A stretch of DNA of 64,000 nucleotides. Origin: JAVBLV01 sp031553195. GTDB lineage: Bacteria > Bacteroidota > Bacteroidia > Bacteroidales > P3. The DNA lies in the NCBI GenBank assembly GCA_031553195.1, contig JAVBLV010000033.1:1-64000 (forward strand), written 5' to 3'. A program made the position numbers and the translations under genes. A model generated the notes under the pieces. It had not been told where the DNA came from, did no database searches, and saw only the letters and a list, made by a program, of their open reading frames with translations. Below, in pieces: positions 33,481-43,392 of this stretch (position 1 is its first letter; each line of letters opens with the position of its first letter).

Positions 33481-34506
33481 ATGAATAATAATCTGGATGC
33501 TTCGGGGAACTCTTTTTCGCAGGGAGAAAAAGAATTGGAAAAGGCTTTGAGACCCTCTCATTTTGATAGTTTTGCAGGTCAGGGACAGGTAGTGGAGAAT
33601 TTAAAAATCTTTGTGCAGGCGGCAAAGGAAAGAGAAGAGGCGTTGGATCACGTGCTTTTGCATGGACCTCCCGGTTTGGGAAAAACCACGCTTTCGCACA
33701 TTATTGCGAATGAATTAGGCGTTGGATTTAAAGTTACATCAGGGCCTGTATTGGACAAACCCGGCGAATTGGCGGGAATCCTAACAAATTTGGAAGCCAA
33801 CGATGTTTTGTTTATTGATGAGATTCATCGCTTATCGCCGGTTGTAGAGGAGTATTTATATTCGGCAATGGAAGATTACAAGATCGACATTATGATCGAA
33901 ACGGGGCCAAATGCCCGTAGTATTCAAATTGCGCTAAATCCTTTTACATTGGTCGGCGCAACTACCCGTTCGGGACTTTTGACAGCGCCCTTACGATCCC
34001 GTTTTGGAATTACTTCGCGCCTGGATTATTACAATACTTCTGTACTGACAAGAATTATTATCCGTTCTGCAGGTATCTTAAGAATAAATATTTCTATGGA
34101 GGCCGCTACCGAAATCGCCCGGAGAAGCCGCGGAACGCCGCGTATTGCTAATTTATTATTGCGCCGGGTTCGGGACTTTGCCCAAATAAAGGGAAATGGA
34201 AGCATTGATTTGGATATTACCCAATTCTCTCTGCAATCTTTGAATGTGGATAAGAATGGATTGGATGAAATGGACAACCGAATCTTGAATTGCATTATTG
34301 AGAAATTCAAAGGAGGACCTGTTGGGTTGACCACCATTGCTACGGCTGTGGGCGAAGATCCCGGAACCATAGAAGAAGTTTACGAACCTTTTTTGATTCA
34401 GGAAGGTTACCTGATGAGGACGCCAAGAGGACGGGAAGTTACGGCTTTATCTTATCAACATTTGGGAAAAATTCGTTTGGTAAATGATTCTCCGACACTT
34501 TTCTAA
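33481..34506 (+). CDS. ruvB: Holliday junction branch migration helicase RuvB
   Basis: 341 residues, normal length. The AAA+ motor drives branch migration of Holliday junctions with RuvA. Walker A is GPPGLGKTTLS, Walker B is DVLFIDEIHRL, sensor 1 is LVGATTRSGLL, the arginine finger follows in LRSRFG, and the C-terminal winged-helix ends with YLMRTPRGR. RuvA and RuvC are not nearby. It has its own promoter. A degenerate MITE-like copy lies directly after the gene. Confidence 0.97.
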   Translation: MNNNLDASGNSFSQGEKELEKALRPSHFDSFAGQGQVVENLKIFVQAAKEREEALDHVLLHGPPGLGKTTLSHIIANELGVGFKVTSGPVLDKPGELAGILTNLEANDVLFIDEIHRLSPVVEEYLYSAMEDYKIDIMIETGPNARSIQIALNPFTLVGATTRSGLLTAPLRSRFGITSRLDYYNTSVLTRIIIRSAGILRINISMEAATEIARRSRGTPRIANLLLRRVRDFAQIKGNGSIDLDITQFSLQSLNVDKNGLDEMDNRILNCIIEKFKGGPVGLTTIATAVGEDPGTIEEVYEPFLIQEGYLMRTPRGREVTALSYQHLGKIRLVNDSPTLF

Positions 34507-34524
34507 GGAGGAAACGCCCCATCT

Positions 34525-34675
34525 TAGCAACTATTTAAATTTTGAGGGATAAGATTTTGAGGGATAAAGAAACGGAATTTTGCAAGAATAGTAGGACTAT
34601 TTAGTAAAAATTCCGACAAAATGAACGTTTTTAGATTCAGAATACTTCATGGAATTTTTTTCAGACAACCTCTAA
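34525..34675 (+). mobile_element. MITE-like element, copy B (diverged)
   Basis: It shares AAGAATAGTAGGACTATTT, AAAAATTCCGACAAAAT and AATACTTCATGGAA with copies A and C. The right end, GACAACCTC followed by TAA, is preserved. The left end is decayed: CAACTATTTAAATTTT instead of the terminal repeat. About 150 bp, the same orientation as copies A and C. Confidence 0.7.
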
Positions 34676-34706
34676 CAGTCTTTCCCAGAACTAAATACTT
34701 GTAAAG

Positions 34707-34764
34707 AATCATTGATACGAGATATTCGACTTTGAGAAAAGCAAATAATATCGTATCAATGATT
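34707..34764. other. Long hairpin between convergent ruvB and htrA
   Basis: AATCATTGATACGA-g-ATATT pairs with AATATCGTATCAATGATT, 18 bp with a single bulged G, around a loop of about 20 nt. No strong T run follows on either side. It may be a bidirectional stop for the convergent genes. Confidence 0.45.
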
Positions 34765-34824
34765 AACGATCTATCAAGTAAACAATATAATTATCGAAAT
34801 TACCTATAACACAAAACATCCCAG

Positions 34825-36321
34825 TTATAATCCCCCGTCTTCAGATAAATTTACGGCATAATAAGCTACTTTTCCGTTCGGATAAGCGCCGATTATAAAC
34901 ATTGCTTTTTCCTCAGAGTTTAAAAGTTTGCGGGTAATTGCCTCTATCTCTTCCTGAGATCTTACAGGTTGATCATTTATTTTTAAAATAATAAATCCTT
35001 TTCTAATCCCTGCAGACTGAAACCTTCCCTGGCTAATTTCCGTAACTTGCAAGCCATAATTTATGCCTAACTGTTTCTTCAAATCGCTGCCGACTTCTTT
35101 AAACTTAGCGCCTAAAATTTCTATTCCTTCTTCTTTTGTAATATCAGTATTTCCTTGCTTGTTTTTCAGCGTTAAGTTGAAATCTTTAATTTCTTTTCCT
35201 CTTTCCACTTTAATAGAAATCTTATCGCCAGGACGATAACGACTTACTTGCTCAAGTAGTTCCGAAACAGATTTTACTTTCGTTCCGTTTATGCCAATGA
35301 TGACATCGCCCTGCCTGATTCCGGCTTCTTTTGCGCCTCCTTTTTCCAACACATTTTCCACGTAAATGCCTTCCAATATATCCAAATCTTTTTCTTTTGC
35401 CAATTGGGAGTTTATATCCATTATATTGATTCCTAAAACAGCCCGTTGCACTACTCCATATTCTTTTAAATCGGAAACAACTTTACTCACAATGCTAACA
35501 GGCACCGCAAAGGAATATCCCGTATAATTTCCTGTTTGGGATGCAATAGCCGTATTAATCCCCACCAATTCGCCGCTGGTGTTCACCAATGCGCCTCCGC
35601 TATTTCCCGGATTGACGGCGGCGTCCGTTTGTATAAACGATTCTATTTTCATGCCGCCCGCTCCCGAGAGAATATTGATATTGCGAGCTTTGGCGCTGAC
35701 AATTCCAGCCGTAACGGTAGAAGTTAAATTAAACGGATTGCCAACGGCTAAAACCCACTCTCCTATTCTGAGTTTATCCGAATCGCCAAAAGAAATCGTC
35801 GGCAAATTACTGGCGTCTATTTTCAAAAGAGCAATATCCGTTACCGGATCTACCCCAATAAGTTTGGCTTTGAAAGAACGCTTATCGTTCAGCGTTACTT
35901 CTATGTCGTCGGCGCTCTCTATAACATGATTATTCGTTACAATATAACCATCATTCGATATAATAACTCCGGAACCCATCCCGACTTGCGGTTGAGGAGA
36001 ATAATGCCTTCCCCTGTCGCCGAAAAAGAAATCAAGAAAAGGATCGCCGAAAGAACTCCCTCCATAAACTTGTCTCATTACCGTAGACTTAATATGAACC
36101 ACTGCATTGACCGCCTTTTCAGCCGCTATTGTAAAATCTGTTTCTACGCCGCCCGAAACGGACATAATTTGATTTGATCGCGCAGGAAATTCATTTCCTG
36201 CCAAATGTTTTTCGCTACATGTATGCGCAAGCGCCACTACCGAAAGCGTTAAATTCAGAATTATAGCAACGCCCGCCAAAATGGATATTCTTTTCCTCTT
36301 TTCCATAACAACATTTTTCAT
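34825..36321 (-). CDS. htrA: Do/DegP-type periplasmic serine protease with two PDZ domains
   Basis: 498 residues with a signal sequence (about 12-32). The trypsin-like domain has H132 in TNNHV, D162 in PVTDIALL and S241 in NPGNSGGAL, so the catalytic triad is complete. PDZ1 (about 285-375) includes GIYVENVLEKGGAKEAGIRQGDVI in family form, and PDZ2 (about 395-490) is at the C-terminus. It degrades or refolds damaged envelope proteins. The start may instead be the methionine at residue 6 (36306). It is monocistronic. Confidence 0.95.
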   Translation of the reverse strand: MKNVVMEKRKRISILAGVAIILNLTLSVVALAHTCSEKHLAGNEFPARSNQIMSVSGGVETDFTIAAEKAVNAVVHIKSTVMRQVYGGSSFGDPFLDFFFGDRGRHYSPQPQVGMGSGVIISNDGYIVTNNHVIESADDIEVTLNDKRSFKAKLIGVDPVTDIALLKIDASNLPTISFGDSDKLRIGEWVLAVGNPFNLTSTVTAGIVSAKARNINILSGAGGMKIESFIQTDAAVNPGNSGGALVNTSGELVGINTAIASQTGNYTGYSFAVPVSIVSKVVSDLKEYGVVQRAVLGINIMDINSQLAKEKDLDILEGIYVENVLEKGGAKEAGIRQGDVIIGINGTKVKSVSELLEQVSRYRPGDKISIKVERGKEIKDFNLTLKNKQGNTDITKEEGIEILGAKFKEVGSDLKKQLGINYGLQVTEISQGRFQSAGIRKGFIILKINDQPVRSQEEIEAITRKLLNSEEKAMFIIGAYPNGKVAYYAVNLSEDGGL

Positions 36322-36537
36322 AATGAATAATAAAACTATTTAGTAGTCGATAGAAATTTATTTCTTCAAGCTGAATTAACGCTATTCTTTTACAACTTAT
36401 TATACAATCTCATCGATAAAAATTGGATAGTAATAAGATATTTCTGAAAGTCAATAGAATTACTTTTCCCCAGCAGCATCGTTTTAGTCGCCAAAAAATG
36501 TATCCCCTGTTTATTATACACTTTTATTATAAGAAAT

Positions 36538-37092
36538 TTACTTCAAAGTATACTGAAGCATGTAAATCACGTTAGAATAATCCTCTTCCAAAATCTGATC
36601 TTTCAATATTATACAAAAGTGCTGAATTTGCTCCGGCTTTGGGGAGGAAATATTCGAATATGCAGGAACAATTTTAATTAAATCTTTTTCAAACATAATT
36701 AACAAATCATCCCTGTAGTTATTCTCTATAGGTAATAACTCCGGATGTTCTTCAAAAAATTTGTACAATTCTGTTCCTGAATAAACAGAAAACACGTCTG
36801 TCCATTTTTTACACATTTCCGGCAATTCTCCTTCTTTTATAGGAGGTACCGGAGTTGTCGGTTTTACGCAATATCCAGCCTCATTTACGCATTCCATACG
36901 TTCTGACGAACCGATAACAACCCACTTCATTTTAGTTGACGGAGGCAATGTCGCTTTCGGAATTGCATTTTGAGTCAAGTTTGTTAATGGGACTTTTTCT
37001 ACTTGCATTTCATCATTTCCCTCTTTTTTAGAACAATTAAAAAATAAAAAAGGGAATACGAACAAAACTAATAATAATTCTTTGTTTTTCAT
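36538..37092 (-). CDS. Unknown lipoprotein
   Basis: 184 residues; not recognised. The N-terminus is a lipoprotein signal with the candidate lipidated Cys at residue 20 (FLFFNCSKKEG), followed by an acidic, flexible segment. The folded part contains WVVIGSSERMECVNEAGYCVKP and ELPEMCKKW, giving three further cysteines that could form disulfides. It ends VIYMLQYTLK. It is alone between two gene-poor stretches, with no neighbour to suggest a role. Confidence 0.7.
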   Translation of the reverse strand: MKNKELLLVLFVFPFLFFNCSKKEGNDEMQVEKVPLTNLTQNAIPKATLPPSTKMKWVVIGSSERMECVNEAGYCVKPTTPVPPIKEGELPEMCKKWTDVFSVYSGTELYKFFEEHPELLPIENNYRDDLLIMFEKDLIKIVPAYSNISSPKPEQIQHFCIILKDQILEEDYSNVIYMLQYTLK

Positions 37093-37733
37093 GATTTTAA
37101 AATTTAAAATTGGACATGCATGCCACTCTTAATTATGCTTTCTTTGATCAATTTCCTTTTATCAGATTTTGTTATATCAAAATCTTGTTATTATTCAAAT
37201 CCGATAAACGGCTATCTTACCTCAACCTCTTCTTTTATCAATAAAAAACTGCAAATCTATAACTTCGTAAACAAAAGAACTTTTACGCCCTTGGCCTAAC
37301 TTTGATTTTAAAATAAAACAATTCCGTTTCAAAAAAGTTCAATAAACAACCTGAACCTGACGCTAAAACCAAATTTTCCCTTTACCTCTTTTTTAAAAAA
37401 GAAGATATAAATTTAAACCAGGCCAAAAATTCATTGAAGAATTAAAATAACTAAGCTGCTTTACAAGATTTTATCAACATCTTGTATTTCTCAATTTTCA
37501 TCTCTAAAAATCATCTTCATCCATCAATTCTTATGCGCCCAATCTAAAATACGCTGAAAACAAATGATTTAAAACTTTTCAGAGAAAAAACGAAACTTTT
37601 TTTCCCGATCACGTATAAATAAAATAGATTTTTGAAAATGGGATTTTTTGGAAGTTTTCAACAATTTAAAATTAAAAATGGGATTTTTAGAATAATTCAT
37701 GTACTTTTATTCCCCAAAATAGAATAAGAAAAA
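37093..37733. other. AT-rich gene-free stretch before the dcw cluster
   Basis: 640 bp without a credible gene, repeat copy or strong hairpin. It must contain the promoter for mraZ; the nearest candidate I see is a one-mismatch box, TACTTTTA, about 30 bp before the start. Confidence 0.4.
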
Positions 37734-38192
37734 ATGTCATTACTACTTGGAAAAGAATATTGTAAACTCGACGCGAACGGACGCCTTAAATTTCCTGTTG
37801 CATTGAAGAAACAATTGCCGGCAACAGGAGACATGCGTTTTGTAGTGCGTGCAAGCATTTACGATTCGTGTTTGGAACTTTGGACATACGAGTCCTTCCA
37901 GGAAGAGGTTCTTTTCCTTCAAAAGAAACTTAATCAATACAATAAAGAAGAACGCCGTCTTTTTAGAAAATTAACGGAGGGCAATATCATTGAACTCGAC
38001 AGCAACGACCGGTTTTTAATCCCTATTGAACAAAAATCAAGCATTGATTTAGGGAAGGATATCATTTTAATATCTACAGGGAAATTTATTGAAATCTGGG
38101 ATGCCGCCAAATATGAGAAAATGGATTCGGAAGGTGTTGATTATGCTTCAATTGCTAATGAACGTTTGGGAAGTATTTTGGAAGATAACTAG
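37734..38192 (+). CDS. mraZ: Transcriptional regulator MraZ
   Basis: 152 residues, two SpoVT/AbrB-like halves: EYCKLDANGRLKFPVALKKQL (8-28) and ELDSNDRFLIPIEQKSS (about 87-103) carry the paired D-x-x-x-R motifs. In other bacteria MraZ binds repeats upstream of its own gene and represses the dcw cluster. I could not pick out such repeats by eye in the AT-rich upstream DNA. First gene of the cluster. Confidence 0.94.
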   Translation: MSLLLGKEYCKLDANGRLKFPVALKKQLPATGDMRFVVRASIYDSCLELWTYESFQEEVLFLQKKLNQYNKEERRLFRKLTEGNIIELDSNDRFLIPIEQKSSIDLGKDIILISTGKFIEIWDAAKYEKMDSEGVDYASIANERLGSILEDN

Positions 38193-38220
38193 AAATTAAT
38201 TCTTTTGATTAGGGAATAAA

Positions 38221-39114
38221 ATGTATCACTTACCTGTATTATTACGCGAAAGTATTGACGGACTTTGCATAAAGCCCGAAGGTATCTTCGTAGACGTAAC
38301 TTTCGGCGGCGGCGGACATTCAAAAGAGATATTAAAGCTATTAAATACGGGACATTTATACGCTTTCGACCAAGATCCCGACTCCTTGATCAACGATTTG
38401 AAAGACGATCGTTTTACTCTGGTCAATCAAAATTTTATTTATTTAAAAAATTATTTGCGTTTTTATGGCGTGAATCAAATTGACGGACTTTTGGCCGACC
38501 TGGGCGTTTCTTCCCACCAATTTGATAAAGCCGAACGCGGATTTTCCATCCGGCAAGAGGGAATCCTTGACTTGCGCATGAATCCTCTTCAGAGTTTGAG
38601 CGCCAAAGAAATTGTCAACACTTATGACGAAACTAAATTAAAAGAGATTTTTCAACTTTACGGAGAGTTGCCTAACGCCTCTAAACTGGCCTCTGTTATT
38701 TGCATGCATCGGAAACAAGAGGAAATTTCTACCACCTTCGACCTTAAAAAAGTAGTAGAAAAATGTATTCCACGCAATATGGAAAATAAGTTTCTTGCTA
38801 TGCTTTTTCAAGCGCTCCGGATTGAAGTCAATCAAGAATTAGAAGCGCTTAAAAGTCTACTACAGCAAACTGTCGAAATATTGAAACCCGGAGGGAGAAT
38901 GGTTTTTATTTCTTACCATTCGCTGGAAGACCGGCTAGTAAAAAACTTTATAAAAGCGGGAAATTTTGAAGGAAATCTGGAAAAAGACTTTTATGGGAAT
39001 CCGCTAACGCCCTTAAAATCCATCACAAGAAAACCGATTACTCCTTCTCAGGAAGAATTAGCCATAAACAACCGCTCCCGGAGCGCAAAACTTCGGATTG
39101 CCGAAAAGAAATAG
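38221..39114 (+). CDS. rsmH: 16S rRNA (cytosine-N4) methyltransferase
   Basis: 297 residues. It methylates N4 of C1402 in 16S rRNA. The opening YHLPVLLRESIDGL and SAM loop DVTFGGGGHSKEIL are diagnostic, followed by GLLADLGVSSHQFDKAERGFSIRQEGILDLRMN in family form and ISYHSLEDRLVKNF near the C-terminus. It starts 28 bp after mraZ and 3 bp before ftsL, in the usual dcw order. Confidence 0.96.
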   Translation: MYHLPVLLRESIDGLCIKPEGIFVDVTFGGGGHSKEILKLLNTGHLYAFDQDPDSLINDLKDDRFTLVNQNFIYLKNYLRFYGVNQIDGLLADLGVSSHQFDKAERGFSIRQEGILDLRMNPLQSLSAKEIVNTYDETKLKEIFQLYGELPNASKLASVICMHRKQEEISTTFDLKKVVEKCIPRNMENKFLAMLFQALRIEVNQELEALKSLLQQTVEILKPGGRMVFISYHSLEDRLVKNFIKAGNFEGNLEKDFYGNPLTPLKSITRKPITPSQEELAINNRSRSAKLRIAEKK

Positions 39115-39117
39115 GAC

Positions 39118-39570
39118 ATGGGAAAAAATACATTAAAACCTTCTACTATTGAAGAGAATGTTATTCCGGAAATTGAAGAGGAAGTAGTCATTCAGGAAAA
39201 GCGGCCCAAAAGGACGAAAAAGAAAGTAAAAAAGAACACAGAAAATAAACGCCCTGCGGGCAGCATCATAAAAGGGATACTGGATGGAAGCATTTTAACG
39301 CGCCGCTTTGTTATTCGCTCCATTCCTATGATTCTGTTATTAGTTTTCTTAGGAATACTGTTTATTGCAAATCGCTATTGGATAGAAAATACGTCTTTAA
39401 AAATCAAAGAATTAAATAACGAGCTGGAGCAACTCCGGATTAAACATATTGAAACCAAACAAGAATACATGCGAGCCAGCACTTTGACCGAAATAGCGAA
39501 AGCGCTCGATTCCACAGGAATAGAACAATCTACGGAACGCCCGCAAAAAATAAATATTAAAAACGAATAA
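39118..39570 (+). CDS. ftsL: FtsL-like division protein
   Basis: 150 residues. A charged cytoplasmic region (about 1-65, Lys/Glu-rich), one transmembrane helix (about 68-86; SIPMILLLVFLGILFIANRY) and a periplasmic coiled coil (IKELNNELEQLRIKHIETKQEY) form the FtsL architecture. Sequence similarity in this family is low, so the call rests on shape and position between rsmH and ftsI. It is a scaffold of the septal complex with FtsB and FtsQ. The long basic cytoplasmic tail is typical of Bacteroidetes versions. Confidence 0.85.
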   Translation: MGKNTLKPSTIEENVIPEIEEEVVIQEKRPKRTKKKVKKNTENKRPAGSIIKGILDGSILTRRFVIRSIPMILLLVFLGILFIANRYWIENTSLKIKELNNELEQLRIKHIETKQEYMRASTLTEIAKALDSTGIEQSTERPQKINIKNE

Positions 39571-39610
39571 ACTATCGAAAGCTAAAATGAGGAAGTAACA
39601 GTCGTATAAC

Positions 39611-41929
39611 ATGCAAGAAGGTAAAAAAGAAATAATCACCCGTTTAATTATTATATATGTAGTACTACTATTATTGTGGGCGGTAGCCATCGTCTTCCAG
39701 ATAGTAAAGATACAGTTTTTAGAAGGCGCTTTCTGGAGACAGAAGGCAGACGCCCGCACCATTATGTTGCGGGATGTAAACGCCCAACGGGGAAATATTT
39801 ACTCGTCCGACAACAAGTTACTTGCCACTACCGTCCCTATTTATGACGTTTATCTGGATTTGGGGAAAGAACAAATTTCAGTAAAAGGAAGTTCGGAAAC
39901 AAAAAAAGTTTATATTATTCCCGATTCCATTTTCAAACCCAACCTTAATATTCTTTGCGATAGTTTAGCCAAATTATTTCCGCAAAAAAGAGCCGAAGAT
40001 TATAAAAAACGTTTGTTGGTAGGCAGAAAGAAGGATACTCGTTTTATCCTTGTACAAAAAAATGTCAGCCTCGAACAATTAGAAAGAATGAAGTCTTTTC
40101 CGATTTTAAGGAAAGAAGTCCGGCCTAGAAAAAGGAAAAATCCTGAAAATGATTCAATAAGCCAAAGAAAACCAATTAAATCCAAGCCTCAATTCTGTAG
40201 AGCGGTTATTTGCGACGAACATGAAAAACGCGTAAATCCATACAAAAGCCTTGCCCGCAGGACTATTGGAATAAAAGTAACGGAAAAAGGTTGCGATACT
40301 TGTTACAATGGATTAGACGGGGCTTATGATTTCTATTTGAAAGGGAAAAAAGGCAAACGGATGGAACGCAGAATGGCTCAAAATCTGTGGATTCCCATAG
40401 AAAATGAAGAATTTAAACAATCCGAAGACGGAAACGACGTCGTCTCGACTATCGACCTTCGTATTCAAGAACTAGCCGAAAACTCCTTGCGCCGGTGTCT
40501 TGATTCTAATGATGCCGATAAAGGTTGTGCAGTACTTATGGAGGTAGAAACCGGATACATTCGCGCCATTTCGAATCTTTCGAGAACGGAATCGGGACAA
40601 TATATCGAATCGGAAAATATTGCAGTCAGCAATCGTTACGAGCCGGGATCAACTTTTAAGGCAGTGACGGCAATGATTTTGCTCGAAAACAAGATCTGCG
40701 ACACCTCATTTAAGGTTCCTACCGGTTTGCATATGTATAATAAAACCGAGATCAAGGATGTGAACAAGAAAGACTACGGATGGGTTAGCTTTAAAAGAGC
40801 CTTTGAAGTATCTTCGAACGTAGGCATGTGTTATCCTGTTTTTGAAAATTACCGGAAAAAACGCAAAGAATATTTTAATGAAGTAGTTCGAACATTCCCT
40901 TTCTCCTCTCTTAAATTAGATTTAAACGTGCATGAACCCAAACCTACGATTGTAGAAGATACGGCTCCTGACATCAATTTTTTAAATCTCTGTTATGGGT
41001 ACGGAATGGATATGACGGCGCTGCAACTACTTACATTTTATAATGCCATCGCCAATGACGGGAAAATGGTCAAACCTTTGTTTGTAAGCGACATCAAACA
41101 ATCCGGAAAAACAATTAAACATTTCAATCCGGTGGTTCTGAAAGAGCGCATTTGCTCGGATGGAACCTTAAAACAATTACGGGGACTTTTGGAAAGCGTC
41201 GTCAAAAACGGAAGCGCGCGCCGGCTTTCGAACACGCCTTATGGAATTGCCGGAAAAACAGGCACAGCTCAATCGGGATATGAAATAAAAAATGAAAAAA
41301 TTACTTACAGGGCATCATTTGTAGGCTATTTTCCTGCCGACGAACCTAGGTATTCTTGCATTGTATTGGTTGTTAACCCAAAGAAAAACAGAACCCATGG
41401 AGGAGAACTTTCCGCGCCGGTTTTCAGGGAAATTGCCGACCGCGTTTGCGGAACCAAACTCGACATCAATATCCCCATTACGCCTAAAGAAAACAGGAAA
41501 CCTCCTATCATGGAAAAAGGCTACCAACCGGAAATGGCAACGGTATTTTCCCTATTAGACATCTCTTATCAAACCAATTATCGAGATAGCAAGTGGATCG
41601 TTGCATCTATAAATTCAAACGACAGTATCGAATACAATGCTATTCGAACGCAAAATAATATCGTTCCCTCCGTTAAGGGGATGACCATCAAAGACGCCCT
41701 CTACTTACTTGAAGGAATGGGTTTAAAAGTTTATTATACCGGTTATGGAAAAATAACGGCGCAATCAATTCCTGCGGGAAACTCCTTCCGTAAAGGAGAC
41801 GCCGTGTACTTAACTTTAAATCCTGGTTATACGCCTGTTATTTATAGGGAACCCCAGGCAAAAGACAATGCCAGTCAAACCAATGATAACAAATCTCCAA
41901 AACCGGCAACACAACCTCAAAAGAGATGA
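39611..41929 (+). CDS. ftsI: Septal peptidoglycan transpeptidase (PBP3-type) with PASTA domain
   Basis: 772 residues. One N-terminal membrane helix (about 11-35), a dimerisation domain, then a transpeptidase domain with SxxK in YEPGSTFKA (Ser near 347), SxN in EVSSNVG (about 399) and KTG in AGKTGTAQ (about 548), all intact. A PASTA domain follows (about 680-745; IVPSVKGMTIKDALYLLEGMGLKVYY). It cross-links septal peptidoglycan with FtsW. The stop overlaps the murE start by 4 bp (ATGA). Confidence 0.95.
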   Translation: MQEGKKEIITRLIIIYVVLLLLWAVAIVFQIVKIQFLEGAFWRQKADARTIMLRDVNAQRGNIYSSDNKLLATTVPIYDVYLDLGKEQISVKGSSETKKVYIIPDSIFKPNLNILCDSLAKLFPQKRAEDYKKRLLVGRKKDTRFILVQKNVSLEQLERMKSFPILRKEVRPRKRKNPENDSISQRKPIKSKPQFCRAVICDEHEKRVNPYKSLARRTIGIKVTEKGCDTCYNGLDGAYDFYLKGKKGKRMERRMAQNLWIPIENEEFKQSEDGNDVVSTIDLRIQELAENSLRRCLDSNDADKGCAVLMEVETGYIRAISNLSRTESGQYIESENIAVSNRYEPGSTFKAVTAMILLENKICDTSFKVPTGLHMYNKTEIKDVNKKDYGWVSFKRAFEVSSNVGMCYPVFENYRKKRKEYFNEVVRTFPFSSLKLDLNVHEPKPTIVEDTAPDINFLNLCYGYGMDMTALQLLTFYNAIANDGKMVKPLFVSDIKQSGKTIKHFNPVVLKERICSDGTLKQLRGLLESVVKNGSARRLSNTPYGIAGKTGTAQSGYEIKNEKITYRASFVGYFPADEPRYSCIVLVVNPKKNRTHGGELSAPVFREIADRVCGTKLDINIPITPKENRKPPIMEKGYQPEMATVFSLLDISYQTNYRDSKWIVASINSNDSIEYNAIRTQNNIVPSVKGMTIKDALYLLEGMGLKVYYTGYGKITAQSIPAGNSFRKGDAVYLTLNPGYTPVIYREPQAKDNASQTNDNKSPKPATQPQKR

Positions 41930-43380
41930 AGAAATTAATCGACATATTAAATAAGATAGAAAACGTCAAAATACAGGGAGATTCCTCCACTTTTATTTCG
42001 TCTGTTGCTTTTGACTCCAGGGAGGTTGTCGACAATACGCTTTTTGTCGCCCAAAAAGGAGTTCACGTAGACGGACATAACTTCATTGAAAAAGCTATTG
42101 AAAAAGGGGCAACGGCAATTGTTTGCGAAAAACTGCCTGAAGATCTGCACAGAGGAATAACTTATATTCAGGTAAAAAATAGTAGCCGGACTTTAGGAGA
42201 TATCGCCTCAAATTATTATGGAAATCCCTCCCGACATCTTAAATTAATCGGCATCACCGGAACCAATGGGAAAACGACCACCGTAACACTTTTGCATAAA
42301 ATGTTTTTGTCGCTCGGATTTAAAACGGGACTACTCTCTACTATTGTCAATAAAATTAATAATGCCGAAATTCCTTCTACGCATACAACGCCCGACTCAT
42401 TACAACTTAATTCTTTATTGGCCAGGATGATAGAAGAAGGCTGCGAATATTGTTTCATGGAAGTGAGTTCTCATGCTATCGTTCAGGAACGGATTGCCGG
42501 ATTGCAATTCTTCGGAGGAATTTTCAGCAATATTACTCACGATCATTTGGATTTTCATAAAACGTTCGATCAGTACATCAAGGCCAAAAAACGTTTCTTC
42601 GATAATTTACCCCCTCAAGCATTTGCATTGACCAACAAAGACGATAGGAATGGATTGCTTATGCTGCAAAATACCAAGGCAAAAAAATATACATACAGTC
42701 TGCAAAACATGGCCGATTTCCGTTGCAAAATCATAGAAAATACTTTTCAAGGATTGGAATTGAATTTAGACGGAAAAGAAGTTTGGACTCGTTTGGTGGG
42801 AAAATTCAACGCTTACAATCTATTGGCCATTTACGGCGCCGCTTTGCTTTGTGGGATTAATAAAGAAGAAGTCCTTGAAAAGCTAAGCGCTTTGCAGGCG
42901 GCGGAAGGACGGTTCGAATATATCGGCGGTTCGGGTAAAACCGCAATCGTAGATTACGCCCATACCCCCGACGCTTTAAAAAATGTGTTGCAAACCATTC
43001 AGGATATTCGTCAGGACGGAAATCAAAAAATTATTACGGTAGTTGGTTGCGGCGGCGACCGCGACGCAAAGAAAAGACCGGTTATGGCCGAAATTGCCGC
43101 TTCGATGAGCGATAAATTAATTCTGACTTCTGATAATCCCCGCACGGAAAATCCGGAAACGATTCTGGATGAAATGGAAACCGGATTGGATTTTCAGCTT
43201 AAACAAAAAACATTGCGCATCAGCAACCGGCGGGAAGCGATCCGCACAGCATGCATGTTAGCGCAAACAGGCGACATTATATTGGTTGCAGGAAAAGGAC
43301 ATGAAAAATACCAGGAAATAAACGGGGTAAAAGAACACTTTGACGATAAAGAAGAATTGGAAAAAATTTTGTTAACCTAA
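41926..43380 (+). CDS. murE: UDP-MurNAc-tripeptide synthetase, meso-diaminopimelate adding
   Basis: 484 residues, full length with all three Mur ligase domains. The ATP loop is GITGTNGKTTTVTLLH (about 109-124), and the C-terminal domain has SDNPRTENP (about 402-410). DNPR is the motif that binds meso-diaminopimelate, so the cell wall is of that type. EVSSHAIVQERI and TNITHDHLDFH-like segments are also present. It overlaps ftsI by 4 bp and is 12 bp before mraY. Compare the intact three domains here with the reduced murD downstream. Confidence 0.97.
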   Translation: MKKLIDILNKIENVKIQGDSSTFISSVAFDSREVVDNTLFVAQKGVHVDGHNFIEKAIEKGATAIVCEKLPEDLHRGITYIQVKNSSRTLGDIASNYYGNPSRHLKLIGITGTNGKTTTVTLLHKMFLSLGFKTGLLSTIVNKINNAEIPSTHTTPDSLQLNSLLARMIEEGCEYCFMEVSSHAIVQERIAGLQFFGGIFSNITHDHLDFHKTFDQYIKAKKRFFDNLPPQAFALTNKDDRNGLLMLQNTKAKKYTYSLQNMADFRCKIIENTFQGLELNLDGKEVWTRLVGKFNAYNLLAIYGAALLCGINKEEVLEKLSALQAAEGRFEYIGGSGKTAIVDYAHTPDALKNVLQTIQDIRQDGNQKIITVVGCGGDRDAKKRPVMAEIAASMSDKLILTSDNPRTENPETILDEMETGLDFQLKQKTLRISNRREAIRTACMLAQTGDIILVAGKGHEKYQEINGVKEHFDDKEELEKILLT

Positions 43381-43392
43381 ACTATAAAAGAT

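Noticed and set aside
35579..35929. A 116-codon open frame antisense to htrA
   Set aside because: Shadow of the htrA reading frame; the serine protease with a full catalytic triad explains the openness.
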